Below are positions 27,052 through 35,078 of a stretch of DNA of 64,000 nt, one piece after another. Below the pieces are notes generated by a model. The model ran no database searches and was not told the origin of the DNA. It worked only from the letters and a program-made list of their open reading frames with translations. The stretch lies in assembly GCA_964503045.1 (NCBI GenBank), contig CAZCZI010000021.1, forward strand, positions 35,112-99,111, given 5' to 3'. The stretch comes from CAYZJR01 sp964503045 (GTDB lineage: Bacteria > Cyanobacteriota > Vampirovibrionia > Obscuribacterales > Obscuribacteraceae). Each line of letters begins with the position of its first letter. Positions within the stretch are counted from its first letter, which is position 1. The position numbers were made by a program, and so were the translations under genes.

Positions 27052-28362
27052 ATGAGAGTGTGCACCATGAACGTGTCAAAGGCGAGAGTACGAAACGCTA
27101 GCTGTTTGAAAGTCGGGCGGCCCTCTTGGGCAAAAGCCAGCTTCTCATCTAAAGTCGCGCGGTTCGCCGCTGTGCTGGCCGCTTCTGGGGCACTCTTGAT
27201 GGCGCCGGCTGCGCGCGCTGATGAGGCGTTCGACCTTGGTGTGAAAAGCTTCAATGGAAAGGACTACTCGACCGCCGCGAAGTACTTCAAGAAAAGCGTT
27301 GACAGCAACTCTCTGAATGCAAACGCTTTCTACTACCTCGCGCTCTCGCAGCATTATATGGGTGACTTTGCAAACGCCAAAGCAAGCTATGAAGCGCTGC
27401 TTTCGAAGTTTCCCGGAACACCTGCAGCAAACAACGCACGCACGGCCTTGGCGCAATTAACAGCGACGATGCCGAAGTCGGCCGGGTCTGCTTCATCGGG
27501 AGGAAGACCATCGCCGGCGGTAGCACCCGACGATTTGAAGGGAATGTCGAGCGATTTTGCATCGCTTCCGAATGAAGCTAGAGTGCCGTATTTGCCTGCA
27601 GACAGCGGGCACATTTATGTGAAAGCGAGTGTCAATGGACATTCCGATGTTCCTTTCGTATTTGATACTGGTGCCGAAACCACTCTGCTCGCCAAAAATA
27701 TTCTGAAACATCTTGGATTGCCTCAGCCCACAGGGCAACCTACTCACCAGAGCTTGGGGATAGGATCGTCAGCGAATCGATCGTGGGTAGGTAGATACAC
27801 CATCAAATTGGGAACGATTGAACGAAAAGATCTCCCCTGTCAGATTCAAGAACAACCGCTCCCGTTCCCGCTTTTGGGGCAGAGCTTTTTCAAGGATTAT
27901 CACTACACCATTGAGAAAAACGGTGAGACGATTCTCTTCCAAAAGAAAGGAACTACCACCGGAAGCAGACTCTACAATCCCTCTCTCGACCCAAATGCAG
28001 TGCCATTCAAGCGAGAGGGCAACGAAATGCTGGTGCAGGTCGAAATCAACGGTCGTCCGATTTGGATGTACTTTGATACTGGCGCTAGTGGCGTGACACT
28101 TCCCAAAGATTGTCTGGCGCAGCTGGCGTTGACAGTTCCGTCCGATGCTGTGGGGACGATGCATAGTGGGGCGTCCGGAAAGGTCAGAGGGCTAGACTTT
28201 CCGGTCCAGCGAATCAAGATGGGTCCAATTGAGAAGTTCAATTTCCGATTGAGCGTGATCGATCAATCGATTCCGCATCCATTGCTTGGGCAGAGCTTCT
28301 TTGGTGAGTGGCAATACCAAATCGATGACGAACGTCGTGTGATCAGATTCACACGGCGATAA
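27052..28362 (+). CDS. exported TPR protein with two retropepsin-like aspartic protease domains
   Basis: This 436-residue protein has an N-terminal export signal (hydrophobic core VARFAAVLAASGALLMAPAARA, about residues 35-56). Two or three TPR units follow (AFDLGVKSFNGKDYSTAAKYF, NAFYYLALSQHYMGDFANA), then a Pro/Ser linker. Two homologous single-chain aspartyl protease domains come next. The first has VPFVFDTGAETTLL and ends with PLLGQSFFKDYHYTIE. The second has IWMYFDTGASGVTLP and ends with PLLGQSFFGEWQYQID. Each has the DTG active-site motif, so the pair could form an internal pseudo-dimer like eukaryotic pepsins. It probably acts outside the cytoplasm. A TATAAT at 27019-27024 may be the promoter. 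The glycosyltransferase gene follows after 22 bases. Confidence 0.92.
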   Translation: MRVCTMNVSKARVRNASCLKVGRPSWAKASFSSKVARFAAVLAASGALLMAPAARADEAFDLGVKSFNGKDYSTAAKYFKKSVDSNSLNANAFYYLALSQHYMGDFANAKASYEALLSKFPGTPAANNARTALAQLTATMPKSAGSASSGGRPSPAVAPDDLKGMSSDFASLPNEARVPYLPADSGHIYVKASVNGHSDVPFVFDTGAETTLLAKNILKHLGLPQPTGQPTHQSLGIGSSANRSWVGRYTIKLGTIERKDLPCQIQEQPLPFPLLGQSFFKDYHYTIEKNGETILFQKKGTTTGSRLYNPSLDPNAVPFKREGNEMLVQVEINGRPIWMYFDTGASGVTLPKDCLAQLALTVPSDAVGTMHSGASGKVRGLDFPVQRIKMGPIEKFNFRLSVIDQSIPHPLLGQSFFGEWQYQIDDERRVIRFTRR

Positions 28363-28384
28363 CCGGGAGCAAATCACGAGTCGC

Positions 28385-29164
28385 ATGCAGACTCTATCAG
28401 CAGTAATCGTAGCCAAAAATGAAGAACGCATTGTCGGCAAGACACTTGCGGCCATCGAGGATCTTGCTGATGAGATAGTTTTTGTAGATTCCGGCTCAAC
28501 TGATTCAACTATCGACATCGCCAAGTCATTCAATAACTTGAAATTCATCCATCAAGACTGGTTGGGTTATGCCGCTCAGAAGAATTTTGCTATGCAGCAG
28601 GCGCAGAGCGACTGGGTTTTGAGTCTTGATGCAGACGAGGTGATCACGCCTGATCTGGCTCAAGAGATAAAGCAAACTTTGGAAAATCCCACATGCGACG
28701 GATACAAAATTCCTCGAATTTTGCATATTGGAGATCGTGCATTCACTCACGGCGGGTTCTTTCCGGATGCTCAGTTGAGACTGATTCGAAAGGGCTCTGG
28801 ACAGTTTAATGATCGGCTCGTGCATGAAGCAATAAAGATGGATGGAACTATTGGGATGCTGCACAATCCCATGTTGCATTTTGCCTATGACACAGTTGAA
28901 GATTTTGCACAGGCGATGGAAAACTACGCACGCTTGTCGGCGAAAGAGTTTGCTCGTCAGGGGCGCTTCGGCTGGAAGGCACATCCAATCAATGAAATGA
29001 TTCATCCATTGTGGACGTTTCTTTATAGATATTTCTTCCGCGCGGGAATCTTGGATGGTGCCATGGGCTTGCAGCTTAACACCATATACAGTGACTACGT
29101 GCGCAAGAAGATTCGATATCTCAGAGAACTGAGCACCCCGGCGTGCGATGACTCGCAGTCCTAG
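28385..29164 (+). CDS. family 2 glycosyltransferase
   Basis: A 259-residue GT-A fold enzyme. The N-terminus LSAVIVAKNEERIVGKTL, IVFVDSGSTDSTIDIA, AAQKNFAMQQAQSDWVLSLDADEVI (the DxD-type metal site is DAD) and the later FPDAQLRLIRKGSGQFNDRLVHE follow the WaaE/KdtX-like branch that works on lipopolysaccharide core or related glycans. The C-terminal hydrophobic-basic part (WTFLYRYFFRAGILDG) may associate with the membrane. The sugar and acceptor cannot be named. It starts 22 bases after the protease-fold gene, so the two are probably co-transcribed. Confidence 0.93.
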   Translation: MQTLSAVIVAKNEERIVGKTLAAIEDLADEIVFVDSGSTDSTIDIAKSFNNLKFIHQDWLGYAAQKNFAMQQAQSDWVLSLDADEVITPDLAQEIKQTLENPTCDGYKIPRILHIGDRAFTHGGFFPDAQLRLIRKGSGQFNDRLVHEAIKMDGTIGMLHNPMLHFAYDTVEDFAQAMENYARLSAKEFARQGRFGWKAHPINEMIHPLWTFLYRYFFRAGILDGAMGLQLNTIYSDYVRKKIRYLRELSTPACDDSQS

Positions 29165-29170
29165 GTGTTC

Positions 29171-29611
29171 TTATCGATTATCTTCGCGCAGAATTTTTGC
29201 AATCAGCTTTTTGTAGCGCGCCAAGTTTTCGTTGTAGTCATCTGACAAAGGTAGATTCAATGAGGATGTGGAGCTGCCTACTCTTTCAGTCGGATTTTTG
29301 TTGTCTTGTTTTGAACTAGTAGAGGTTGCCGCTGTCGGCTGACTCTCAGCTTGCTTTGTCGGACGGCCGTCGCCGGTTTCGGACGCAGGTGCAATGAGAC
29401 CGGCTTTCGTAGCCTCATCTGCTAGGACCTGCGCCAGGGTATCTTCGTTGATCCAGTGGCGGGCGACCAGAAGTTCCAAAACTGGCATTCCCATTGCTTC
29501 GCTATTAGATGTGACGAGGTCAGCCTGCGCTTGCGAAATCAATTTGCGGTTGACCAATGCCGCGAGCATAGCCGCATCGGATAGAACACTCTTTTTTGTA
29601 GAGTCGCTCAC
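29171..29611 (-). CDS. small protein with GspE/MshE N-terminal-like helical domain
   Basis: In the 146-residue product, residues 10-75 have the repeated pattern seen in type II secretion GspE N-terminal and MshEN domains: AALVNRKLISQAQADLVTS followed by GMPVLELLVARHWINEDTLAQVLADEA. A Ser/Thr/Gln-rich linker and a short helical tail (DDYNENLARYKKLIAKILRE) follow. Some MshEN domains bind cyclic di-GMP, but I cannot see enough of the binding motif to claim that. The GTG start lies ten bases after khpA, making it the last gene of the ffh-rpsP-khpA operon. Domain call is tentative. Confidence 0.75.
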   Translation of the reverse strand: MSDSTKKSVLSDAAMLAALVNRKLISQAQADLVTSNSEAMGMPVLELLVARHWINEDTLAQVLADEATKAGLIAPASETGDGRPTKQAESQPTAATSTSSKQDNKNPTERVGSSTSSLNLPLSDDYNENLARYKKLIAKILREDNR

Positions 29612-29621
29612 CGCGATCTTC

Positions 29622-29978
29622 TCAAGAGACCTGGATGTCTACACGCTTACCGTAGCGGCTGGCAGCCGCTCTGATGAGCGAGCGCAACGCCGCGATTGTT
29701 TTTCCGTCTTTGCCAATCAAGCGACCAGTAACGGATGGATCACAAGTTACAGCCAGCTTGCAACGATAGGGGTTGAGCTTTTGTCGGTCAAATTGAAGCG
29801 CATCAGGATCTCTCGCCAGAATCTTGAGGATGTATTCTGCGAGATCTTCAGGAGCCGTGGAGTCCTTGTTTAGGTTGCCCGAGCCGCCGAAGCGGGGGCC
29901 GCCTGGCCGCCTGCCGCCGCCGCCCTTTTTAAAAGGCTTGCCACTGTATCGCTTGTTTGAGCGCCGTTTTTCTTCCAT
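29622..29978 (-). CDS. khpA: KH-domain RNA-binding protein KhpA with Gly/Arg-rich N-terminal extension
   Basis: Residues 40-118 match the small KhpA/YlqC family: APEDLAEYILKILARDPDAL, then VTGRLIGKDGKTIAALRSLIRAAAS with the GKDG loop that grips RNA. KhpA normally has about 75-80 residues. Here 36 extra residues (basic, then GGGGRRPGGPRFGGSG) precede the domain and are encoded in another frame inside the 3' part of rpsP, a 109-base overlap. No ATG, GTG or TTG lies in this frame between 29978 and the KH domain, so ATG 29978 is the only usable start. The Gly/Arg head resembles RGG-type RNA-binding tails. rpsP-khpA is a conserved gene order. Confidence 0.9.
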   Translation of the reverse strand: MEEKRRSNKRYSGKPFKKGGGGRRPGGPRFGGSGNLNKDSTAPEDLAEYILKILARDPDALQFDRQKLNPYRCKLAVTCDPSVTGRLIGKDGKTIAALRSLIRAAASRYGKRVDIQVS

Positions 29979-30142
29979 TTCTCAACTGCTTCCAGATCGA
30001 CTCTTAATTCTTTGGAACGTGGATTGTAGTAGCCGAGTTCTTCGATCGGCGTGCCGTCGCGACGGTTACGACTGTCCACAGCAACAATTCTATAATGGGG
30101 AGCTTTCTTTGCGCCTTTGCGCGTAAGCCGGATTTTTACCAC
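29870..30142 (-). CDS. rpsP: 30S ribosomal protein S16
   Basis: S16 is an assembly protein of the small ribosomal subunit. The 90 residues begin MVKIRLTRKGAKKAPHYRIV, continue VDSRNRRDGTPIEELGYYNP and the helix VEKWKKNGAQTSDTVASLLKRA, and are well conserved to about residue 73. The remaining Ala/Gly-rich tail (AAAAGGQAAPASAARAT) is variable and overlaps khpA in another frame. It lies 130 bases after ffh in the usual ffh-rpsP-khpA order. Very secure. Confidence 0.98.
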   Translation of the reverse strand: MVKIRLTRKGAKKAPHYRIVAVDSRNRRDGTPIEELGYYNPRSKELRVDLEAVEKWKKNGAQTSDTVASLLKRAAAAGGQAAPASAARAT

Positions 30143-30272
30143 TGAACCTTTTCCTCTTGCGGTCTTTTGATGCGTCTATATGCTTCTGATGCGCTAAATA
30201 GAACCGATATTCTAACAGGTAGATACGTTCAACCCGCAAGCCCCGCAGGTGCCGGGGTTATGGTGAGTTACA

Positions 30273-31814
30273 TTAGCGTTTCTTCTTTTTCTTGCGGTAG
30301 TAGCCGCCGCCAAGGGGTGGCATTCCACCTCCTTTTGGACCCTGTCCACCCTTCTTGAACATATTGGGTGACATGCCCGGTGGAAGCCCGGGGGGCATGC
30401 CTGGCGGCATTTTCGGCATTCCGCCGGGCATTGGAAATCCTGGGAAACCGCCTCCGCCACCCCCACCGGGGAAGCCTGGGAAGCCTCCTCCACCACCCAT
30501 GCCTGGCATGAATTGGCGGATCATTTGGAACATCTGTTTCATCTGTTGAAACTCATTTAACATTTCTCCGATCTGACTTTCTTTCAAACCGGACCCTTTG
30601 GCAATTCGACGCCGACGGTGGAAATCGATCTTCTCTGGTTGTCTTCGCTCTTCAACGGTCATCGAGTTAACCGCGATCTCATAAAGGGCCAGCTTTGCTT
30701 CGCCGTGCACAGCAATTTGTGATTGCTGGTCAGAACTCAATCCGAATGCCCCGCCCATACCCATCATCTTCATGATGTCGCCCATGGAGCCGAGTTTCTT
30801 CATCATCTTGACTTGGTTGATGAACATCTCAAGCGTAAACTCGCCCTGCAGCATCTGTTGAACTTGACGTTCCGCCTCTTTCTCATCGATGGCTTGCTGC
30901 GCCTTTTCAACCAATGTGAGCACGTCGCCCATCTCAAGAATGCGGCTGGCCATGCGATCCGGATAAAAGGCTTCGAGGTCTTGCAGTTTCTCGCCTGTGG
31001 AGATGAACTTCACCGGTTTGCCGACTGCCTCGCGCACGGAAAGCGCGGCGCCGCCGCGCGCATCGCCGTCGATTTTGGTCAGTAAAATGCCGGTGACATC
31101 GAGCTGGGTGTTGAATGTGTCTGAAACGTTAACCGCTTCTTGTCCCGTCATGCTGTCGACGACTAGCAACTTTTCTGCTGGTTGTAGTGCCCGATCGAGA
31201 ATGAGAAGTTCTGCCATCAATGCCGTGTCAACTTGCAATCTACCGGCAGTGTCCAAAATCACCGGGCTGTAGCCTTTCGCGGTCGCTTCTTCAATGGAGG
31301 CATCGGCGATTTCCTGCACGTCTTGGCTGCCTTCAATCGTGAAGACCGGAACATCGATTTGTTTTCCCAAAGTCTGAAGCTGCATGATAGCGGCCGGACG
31401 CTGCACGTCGCATGCCACCATTAGCGGTTTCATACCCTCGTTTTTCAGTTTGAGCGCGAGCTTGGCGCAGGCCGTGGTTTTGCCGGATCCTTGCAAGCCG
31501 AGGAGCATGACGATTGGGGGAGTTCCATCCAAGTTTATGGGGCTGTTTTCGCCACCGAGTATGGTGACGAGTTCGTCGTAAACTACTTTGATGAACTGTT
31601 GACTGGGAGAGACGGAGTTGAGGACTTCGGTTCCCAGTGCCTTTTGTCTGACACGGCTGATGAAGAGCTTGACCACTTTCAAACTGACGTCCGCTTCAAG
31701 AAGCGACTTTCTCACTTCGCGAATGGCTTCTTCAATGTTGTCCGCTGTCAGCTTATCTTCGCCTCTTATGGATTTGAAGGCGCCTTGCAATCTGTCAGCC
31801 AGTGCGTCGAACAT
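30273..31814 (-). CDS. ffh: signal recognition particle protein Ffh
   Basis: Ffh is the SRP GTPase that, with SRP RNA, targets nascent membrane proteins to FtsY. The 513-residue protein has the N-domain helices, the G-domain GLQGSGKTTACAKLA, DVQRPAAIMQL, ILDTAGRLQ and TKIDGDARGGAALS, and the Met-rich M-domain that binds RNA and signal sequences. The C-terminus is extended by about 70 residues of Gly/Pro/Met/Phe-rich sequence (MPGGMPKMPPGMPPGLPPGM) and ends in a Lys cluster (KKKKKR). That is longer than the usual M-domain tail but seen in related proteins. Upstream lies an 18-bp tandem repeat broken by an assembly gap. Confidence 0.98.
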   Translation of the reverse strand: MFDALADRLQGAFKSIRGEDKLTADNIEEAIREVRKSLLEADVSLKVVKLFISRVRQKALGTEVLNSVSPSQQFIKVVYDELVTILGGENSPINLDGTPPIVMLLGLQGSGKTTACAKLALKLKNEGMKPLMVACDVQRPAAIMQLQTLGKQIDVPVFTIEGSQDVQEIADASIEEATAKGYSPVILDTAGRLQVDTALMAELLILDRALQPAEKLLVVDSMTGQEAVNVSDTFNTQLDVTGILLTKIDGDARGGAALSVREAVGKPVKFISTGEKLQDLEAFYPDRMASRILEMGDVLTLVEKAQQAIDEKEAERQVQQMLQGEFTLEMFINQVKMMKKLGSMGDIMKMMGMGGAFGLSSDQQSQIAVHGEAKLALYEIAVNSMTVEERRQPEKIDFHRRRRIAKGSGLKESQIGEMLNEFQQMKQMFQMIRQFMPGMGGGGGFPGFPGGGGGGGFPGFPMPGGMPKMPPGMPPGLPPGMSPNMFKKGGQGPKGGGMPPLGGGYYRKKKKKR

Positions 31815-31832
31815 TTGTGATTTACCTCATCA

Positions 31833-31993
31833 TCAATTCAGTCAGGGTCGTCANNNNNNNNNNNNNNNNNNNNNNNNNNNNNNNNNNNNNNNNNNNNNNN
31901 NNNNNNNNNNNNNNNNNNNNNNNNNNNNNNNNNNNNNNNNNNNNNNNNNNNNNGTCAATTCAGTCGGGGTCGTCAATTCAGTCAGGGTCGTCA
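31833..31993. repeat. 18-bp tandem repeat interrupted by assembly gap
   Basis: Units of TCAATTCAGTCAGGGTCG occur once before the gap (31833-31850) and at least twice after it (31955-31990, one copy with GGGG). The gap edges fall inside the array, so the assembler most likely failed on a longer tandem repeat. It lies between the HD-hydrolase stop and the ffh start, in what should be the ffh upstream region. Confidence 0.85.
31854..31953. other. assembly gap of 100 N
   Basis: Exactly 100 consecutive N, the conventional length for a gap of unknown size. True length and content are unknown; it probably holds more 18-bp repeat units. Confidence 0.97.
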
Positions 31994-32034
31994 TTTGTGT
32001 ATCAATTGGTCAGGCGTACAGGCGTACAAGATTG

Positions 32035-33342
32035 TCACTGCGGAACCGGTGTTAGCTCCTCGATTTTGCCCAGCTTGTCAGCGATTTCAGAAGGGAATAC
32101 GAGCCAATAAGACTCATAGTTGCCCTTCACCAACGCCTCCACCGCCAGTGACAGTTGAGAAAGTTCCTTCACTTCACCACTATCGGTGCGCACCACAATA
32201 TTTGTTTGGGGATACTTCGAATCCGGTCGATAGTAGTCGTACGGGCGAAACCCGGTCGACTCGATGGCAATGTAATAGTCCGGATCGAGCCCTGCGCTCT
32301 TGCAAATCGAGCGTGCTTTGTTTTCGACTTCGGTCACGTGATCTGCGCCACCTGCGTGAATGCGCGTTGCTTTGAAAAGCTTTCTATTGAGAAACCTCGA
32401 AGATAGATCGCTGAGCACCGGGTCAAAATCTTCAGCCCATTGCTTGATGTGATACATCAACTGAATGTCGTCCAGCTTGAGATATTCGCCTACAGAAAGA
32501 TCTTTTCCCAACAACCATTTGCTTGTCGGTTCATCGATGAAACTGATTTTTTTGTGTTCCATCACCCAGCGCGCGCGGTTTATTAGCTTGCCTAGAAGGG
32601 CTCTGGAAGCCAGATTTTTGCGGTGATAGTACACCTGCGCATACATCGAATAACGGGCAAACAAATAATCTTCGACTGCAATTTGTCCCTTTTCGCCTAC
32701 GACAATCATTCGATCGTTCTCTTCATCGATCTCCAGAGATCTCAGAATTCTTTGCAGCGCGAACAGACCATATGCCGTTCCAGTCATATAACTGTCTCTC
32801 AACAAATAGTCGAATCTGTCGCAATCAAGCTGACTCGAAACCGCATGAGAAACGTATTTTGGCTTGTATTTCTTTTTGAGCACTTTCACTATTTCGCCGG
32901 CAAGATCGTCTTCATGCTCGTACTGATCGAGTACCTCGCGCACGCGCGTATCGCCTGAGATGATGCGGCAGGACCAGTCTTCATGGTCGTATCCGAGAAT
33001 CTTTTCGGTGACGTGGCTGAACGGTCCATGTCCAATATCATGCAAGAGGGCCGACGTCAAAATTACGGTTCGATGCTCTTCAGGTGACGAGGTTCGCTCG
33101 CTGAGCAGATCGACGAGCATCGATGCGACATACATCACACCGACGGAGTGCGTAAATCGCGAACCCTCCGCGCCTTGGAAAGTGAAGTATGAAACACCGA
33201 GCTGATGAATTCGACGCAGACGTTGAAATTCTTCCGTGTCGATGAGATCGATTAGCAATCGCTCATGCGGTTTAGCTCTGTCAAGAACTATGTCTTGATG
33301 AATAGGGTCGAGGTAGGTGCGTTTGTGAGAAATTCGGCTCAT
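32035..33342 (-). CDS. HD-domain phosphohydrolase
   Basis: A 435-residue metal-dependent phosphohydrolase of the HD superfamily, related to dGTPase-like and SAMHD1-like enzymes. It shows the family's N-terminal EFQRLRRIHQLGVSYFTFQGA, then FTHSVGVMYVASML and the metal site LLHDIGHGPFSHVTE, and later SSQLDCDRFDYLLRDSYMTGTAYG. It probably acts on nucleotides, substrate unknown. I start at ATG 33342 (MSRISHKRTYLDPIH). Upstream in-frame sequence is Cys-rich and made of an 18-bp repeat, so it is not likely coding. The protein ends close to the broken tandem repeat upstream of ffh. Confidence 0.93.
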   Translation of the reverse strand: MSRISHKRTYLDPIHQDIVLDRAKPHERLLIDLIDTEEFQRLRRIHQLGVSYFTFQGAEGSRFTHSVGVMYVASMLVDLLSERTSSPEEHRTVILTSALLHDIGHGPFSHVTEKILGYDHEDWSCRIISGDTRVREVLDQYEHEDDLAGEIVKVLKKKYKPKYVSHAVSSQLDCDRFDYLLRDSYMTGTAYGLFALQRILRSLEIDEENDRMIVVGEKGQIAVEDYLFARYSMYAQVYYHRKNLASRALLGKLINRARWVMEHKKISFIDEPTSKWLLGKDLSVGEYLKLDDIQLMYHIKQWAEDFDPVLSDLSSRFLNRKLFKATRIHAGGADHVTEVENKARSICKSAGLDPDYYIAIESTGFRPYDYYRPDSKYPQTNIVVRTDSGEVKELSQLSLAVEALVKGNYESYWLVFPSEIADKLGKIEELTPVPQ

Positions 33343-33379
33343 ATATATGATGTCGCTGGCCCCAACCCGACGAAGTAGG

Positions 33380-33433
33380 CAAGTTTTAGAAGGCGGACAA
33401 GTTCCAGAAAGCAGGCAAGATCCAGTGAAAGAA
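33380..33433. repeat. three degenerate 18-bp direct repeats upstream of HD hydrolase
   Basis: Three consecutive 18-base units begin CAAGTTTTAGAA (33380), CAAGTTCCAGAA (33398) and CAAGATCCAGTG (33416). They lie 38-91 bases before the chosen ATG of the HD gene. The period equals that of the array beyond the other end of this gene, but the sequence differs. Confidence 0.6.
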
Positions 33434-33539
33434 CTCAGCCCGCAGCGGGAACACGTTTCAGCCGGGCGCAAAAACCGGTACTCGGCTTACACGTGAGAGA
33501 TATTATACTGGGCGCCTGACGTCTTCGAGGTCTTGATAG

Positions 33540-34496
33540 TTGTTATTGACGCCACCAGCAACTCCAATGTCGCTTGGCGATCTTGTCGGCCAAGGCTTCC
33601 GAACCTTTAGAAACAACGTCAAATTCTTTGTTTCGATTTTCTTTTGGCCGTCTTTATTGTGCAGCGGCTGTATTACGGGCATGAAGTGGTGTTTTCTTCA
33701 CTGGATCAGGGGGCAACAAGCCGCTCCCATGACATCGGCGGATGAGTTGGTTGGTTTTGTTTACACTTTGCTGTTCCATCTGGCCGGCGTTCTGACTTTC
33801 ATAATCATGGCAATGTGGGGACAATTTGTGCTCGCCGTTCGCAGTGTTGCAGTGATTCGGTTTGCGCTGGGGTTTGCCTCTAACTACGAGGAAGCGCTCA
33901 CCCAAGCGAATCGCATTAGATGGACAATCTTCTGGGTTTACAACCTTGCGGTGATTCTTCCTTTTCTAGTGGTTGGCTTCTTTGTTTCGCTTTCAATCCT
34001 TACGTCGCTTCTTTTTGTCGGACCGCTTAAAGGTGTCTATGTCCTTCTCTATCCCGCATTGGCTCTGGAGGGAGGCAGTCTCACGTTTTGTTTTGCTTGG
34101 AGCGTTTTGTGGACTTCGTTGGCGTATTGCATTCTTGCCTGTGAAAACCTGAAGATGCGCCAAGTAATTGCCAAAACCAATGAGATGACGAAACGCTATT
34201 TGTGGCGCGGCGGCTCTTTCGTTTGCCTTCTTTGTATTACGCTGATGTTGGTCTCCGTCTGTTTGGCGCTGCCCGTGCTTGGATTGGCAGTGTTTGAAGC
34301 TCGCGTTGGAGGACCGGGTGGTTCGAGCGTTTTGATACTCATTAAGGAAACTGCGGAGGCTGTCTGGTTTTGCCTCATCAACATTCTGCTTATGGGAGTG
34401 GCGTTTGTGGGTGAAGGGCTCTACTATCGCGACGTTCGGCTGCGCATGGAAGGGCTGGATATTTTGAAGAATTTGGATGACTTAGCAACCAGGTGA
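33540..34496 (+). CDS. multi-pass membrane protein
   Basis: The 318-residue protein has about six hydrophobic segments (for example FFVSIFFWPSLLCSGCI, LAGVLTFIIMAMWGQFVL, AVILPFLVVGFFVSLSIL, FVCLLCITLMLVSVCLAL). It ends with GLYYRDVRLRMEGLDIL, a tail common in bacterial six-helix membrane proteins of the DUF975 or glycerophosphodiester-phosphodiesterase membrane-domain type. No function can be assigned. The start is TTG 33540 behind GAGGTCTTGATAG, or ATG 33567. It converges on the DUF4149-like gene with a 22-base gap. Confidence 0.85.
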   Translation: MLLTPPATPMSLGDLVGQGFRTFRNNVKFFVSIFFWPSLLCSGCITGMKWCFLHWIRGQQAAPMTSADELVGFVYTLLFHLAGVLTFIIMAMWGQFVLAVRSVAVIRFALGFASNYEEALTQANRIRWTIFWVYNLAVILPFLVVGFFVSLSILTSLLFVGPLKGVYVLLYPALALEGGSLTFCFAWSVLWTSLAYCILACENLKMRQVIAKTNEMTKRYLWRGGSFVCLLCITLMLVSVCLALPVLGLAVFEARVGGPGGSSVLILIKETAEAVWFCLINILLMGVAFVGEGLYYRDVRLRMEGLDILKNLDDLATR

Positions 34497-34518
34497 TTGC
34501 ATGGTTCCACCGCAAGTG

Positions 34519-35055
34519 TCAGGCTTGGTGCGAGCTTGCAGGCGTCGCGGCGTATTTCTCTGAAAGAGGAAGAGTCTTGCCGGACTTGAAGCATGGTATC
34601 ACCAGCGATGCTAGGGCTGCCAGTATAGCCACTCCAAAAACGGCACGAGAGGTTTCGTGCAGTTTCTTGAATTCGGCATGTGCCGAGGGATCTTGCTTCA
34701 TCTGCGCCTGTAGTCTTCCCATCGGCGGAACAATCACAAACGCAAATACGAACATCGCGACGGCGCAGATCAAACTGGTTATGTATTGCGCCATGCCAAG
34801 TTTGGTTCTTTGTCTCAGCTTGAAACTTTTGATCAGTTCATAGTGCTCGGAAATCACAAGCCCAAGAGCGCATACGGCAGCCACTTTGCTGAATTGAATA
34901 AATAAAGGGGCATTGGTTGCCGCTGCCTCTTCCACGGGCACGCCATTTGCCTTCGCCGCATGAACGAGGACAACGGCGCCAAATACGATTGCGCTGGAGC
35001 CACCAAACAAAATTGCCAGGCATATTAGCCTGGTGACTTCAAAAACTTTGGACAT
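34519..35055 (-). CDS. DUF4149 (TMEM205-like) membrane protein
   Basis: A 178-residue protein with four membrane segments (LICLAILFGGSSAIVFGAVVL, VAAVCALGLVISEHY, YITSLICAVAMFVFAFVIV, AVFGVAILAALASLVIPCF) and the FAFVIVPPMGRLQAQMK stretch before the last helix. This order is what I associate with DUF4149/TMEM205-like proteins, whose function in bacteria is unclear. It is 23 bases downstream of the thioredoxin-fold gene on the same strand, so the pair is probably co-transcribed. Confidence 0.85.
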   Translation of the reverse strand: MSKVFEVTRLICLAILFGGSSAIVFGAVVLVHAAKANGVPVEEAAATNAPLFIQFSKVAAVCALGLVISEHYELIKSFKLRQRTKLGMAQYITSLICAVAMFVFAFVIVPPMGRLQAQMKQDPSAHAEFKKLHETSRAVFGVAILAALASLVIPCFKSGKTLPLSEKYAATPASSHQA

Positions 35056-35078
35056 ATATATTCTCGCTATCTATTTGA

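Noticed and set aside
33343..33471. N-terminal extension of the HD hydrolase with many Cys
   Set aside because: It is made of the 18-bp repeat read in frame; the conserved protein begins at ATG 33342.
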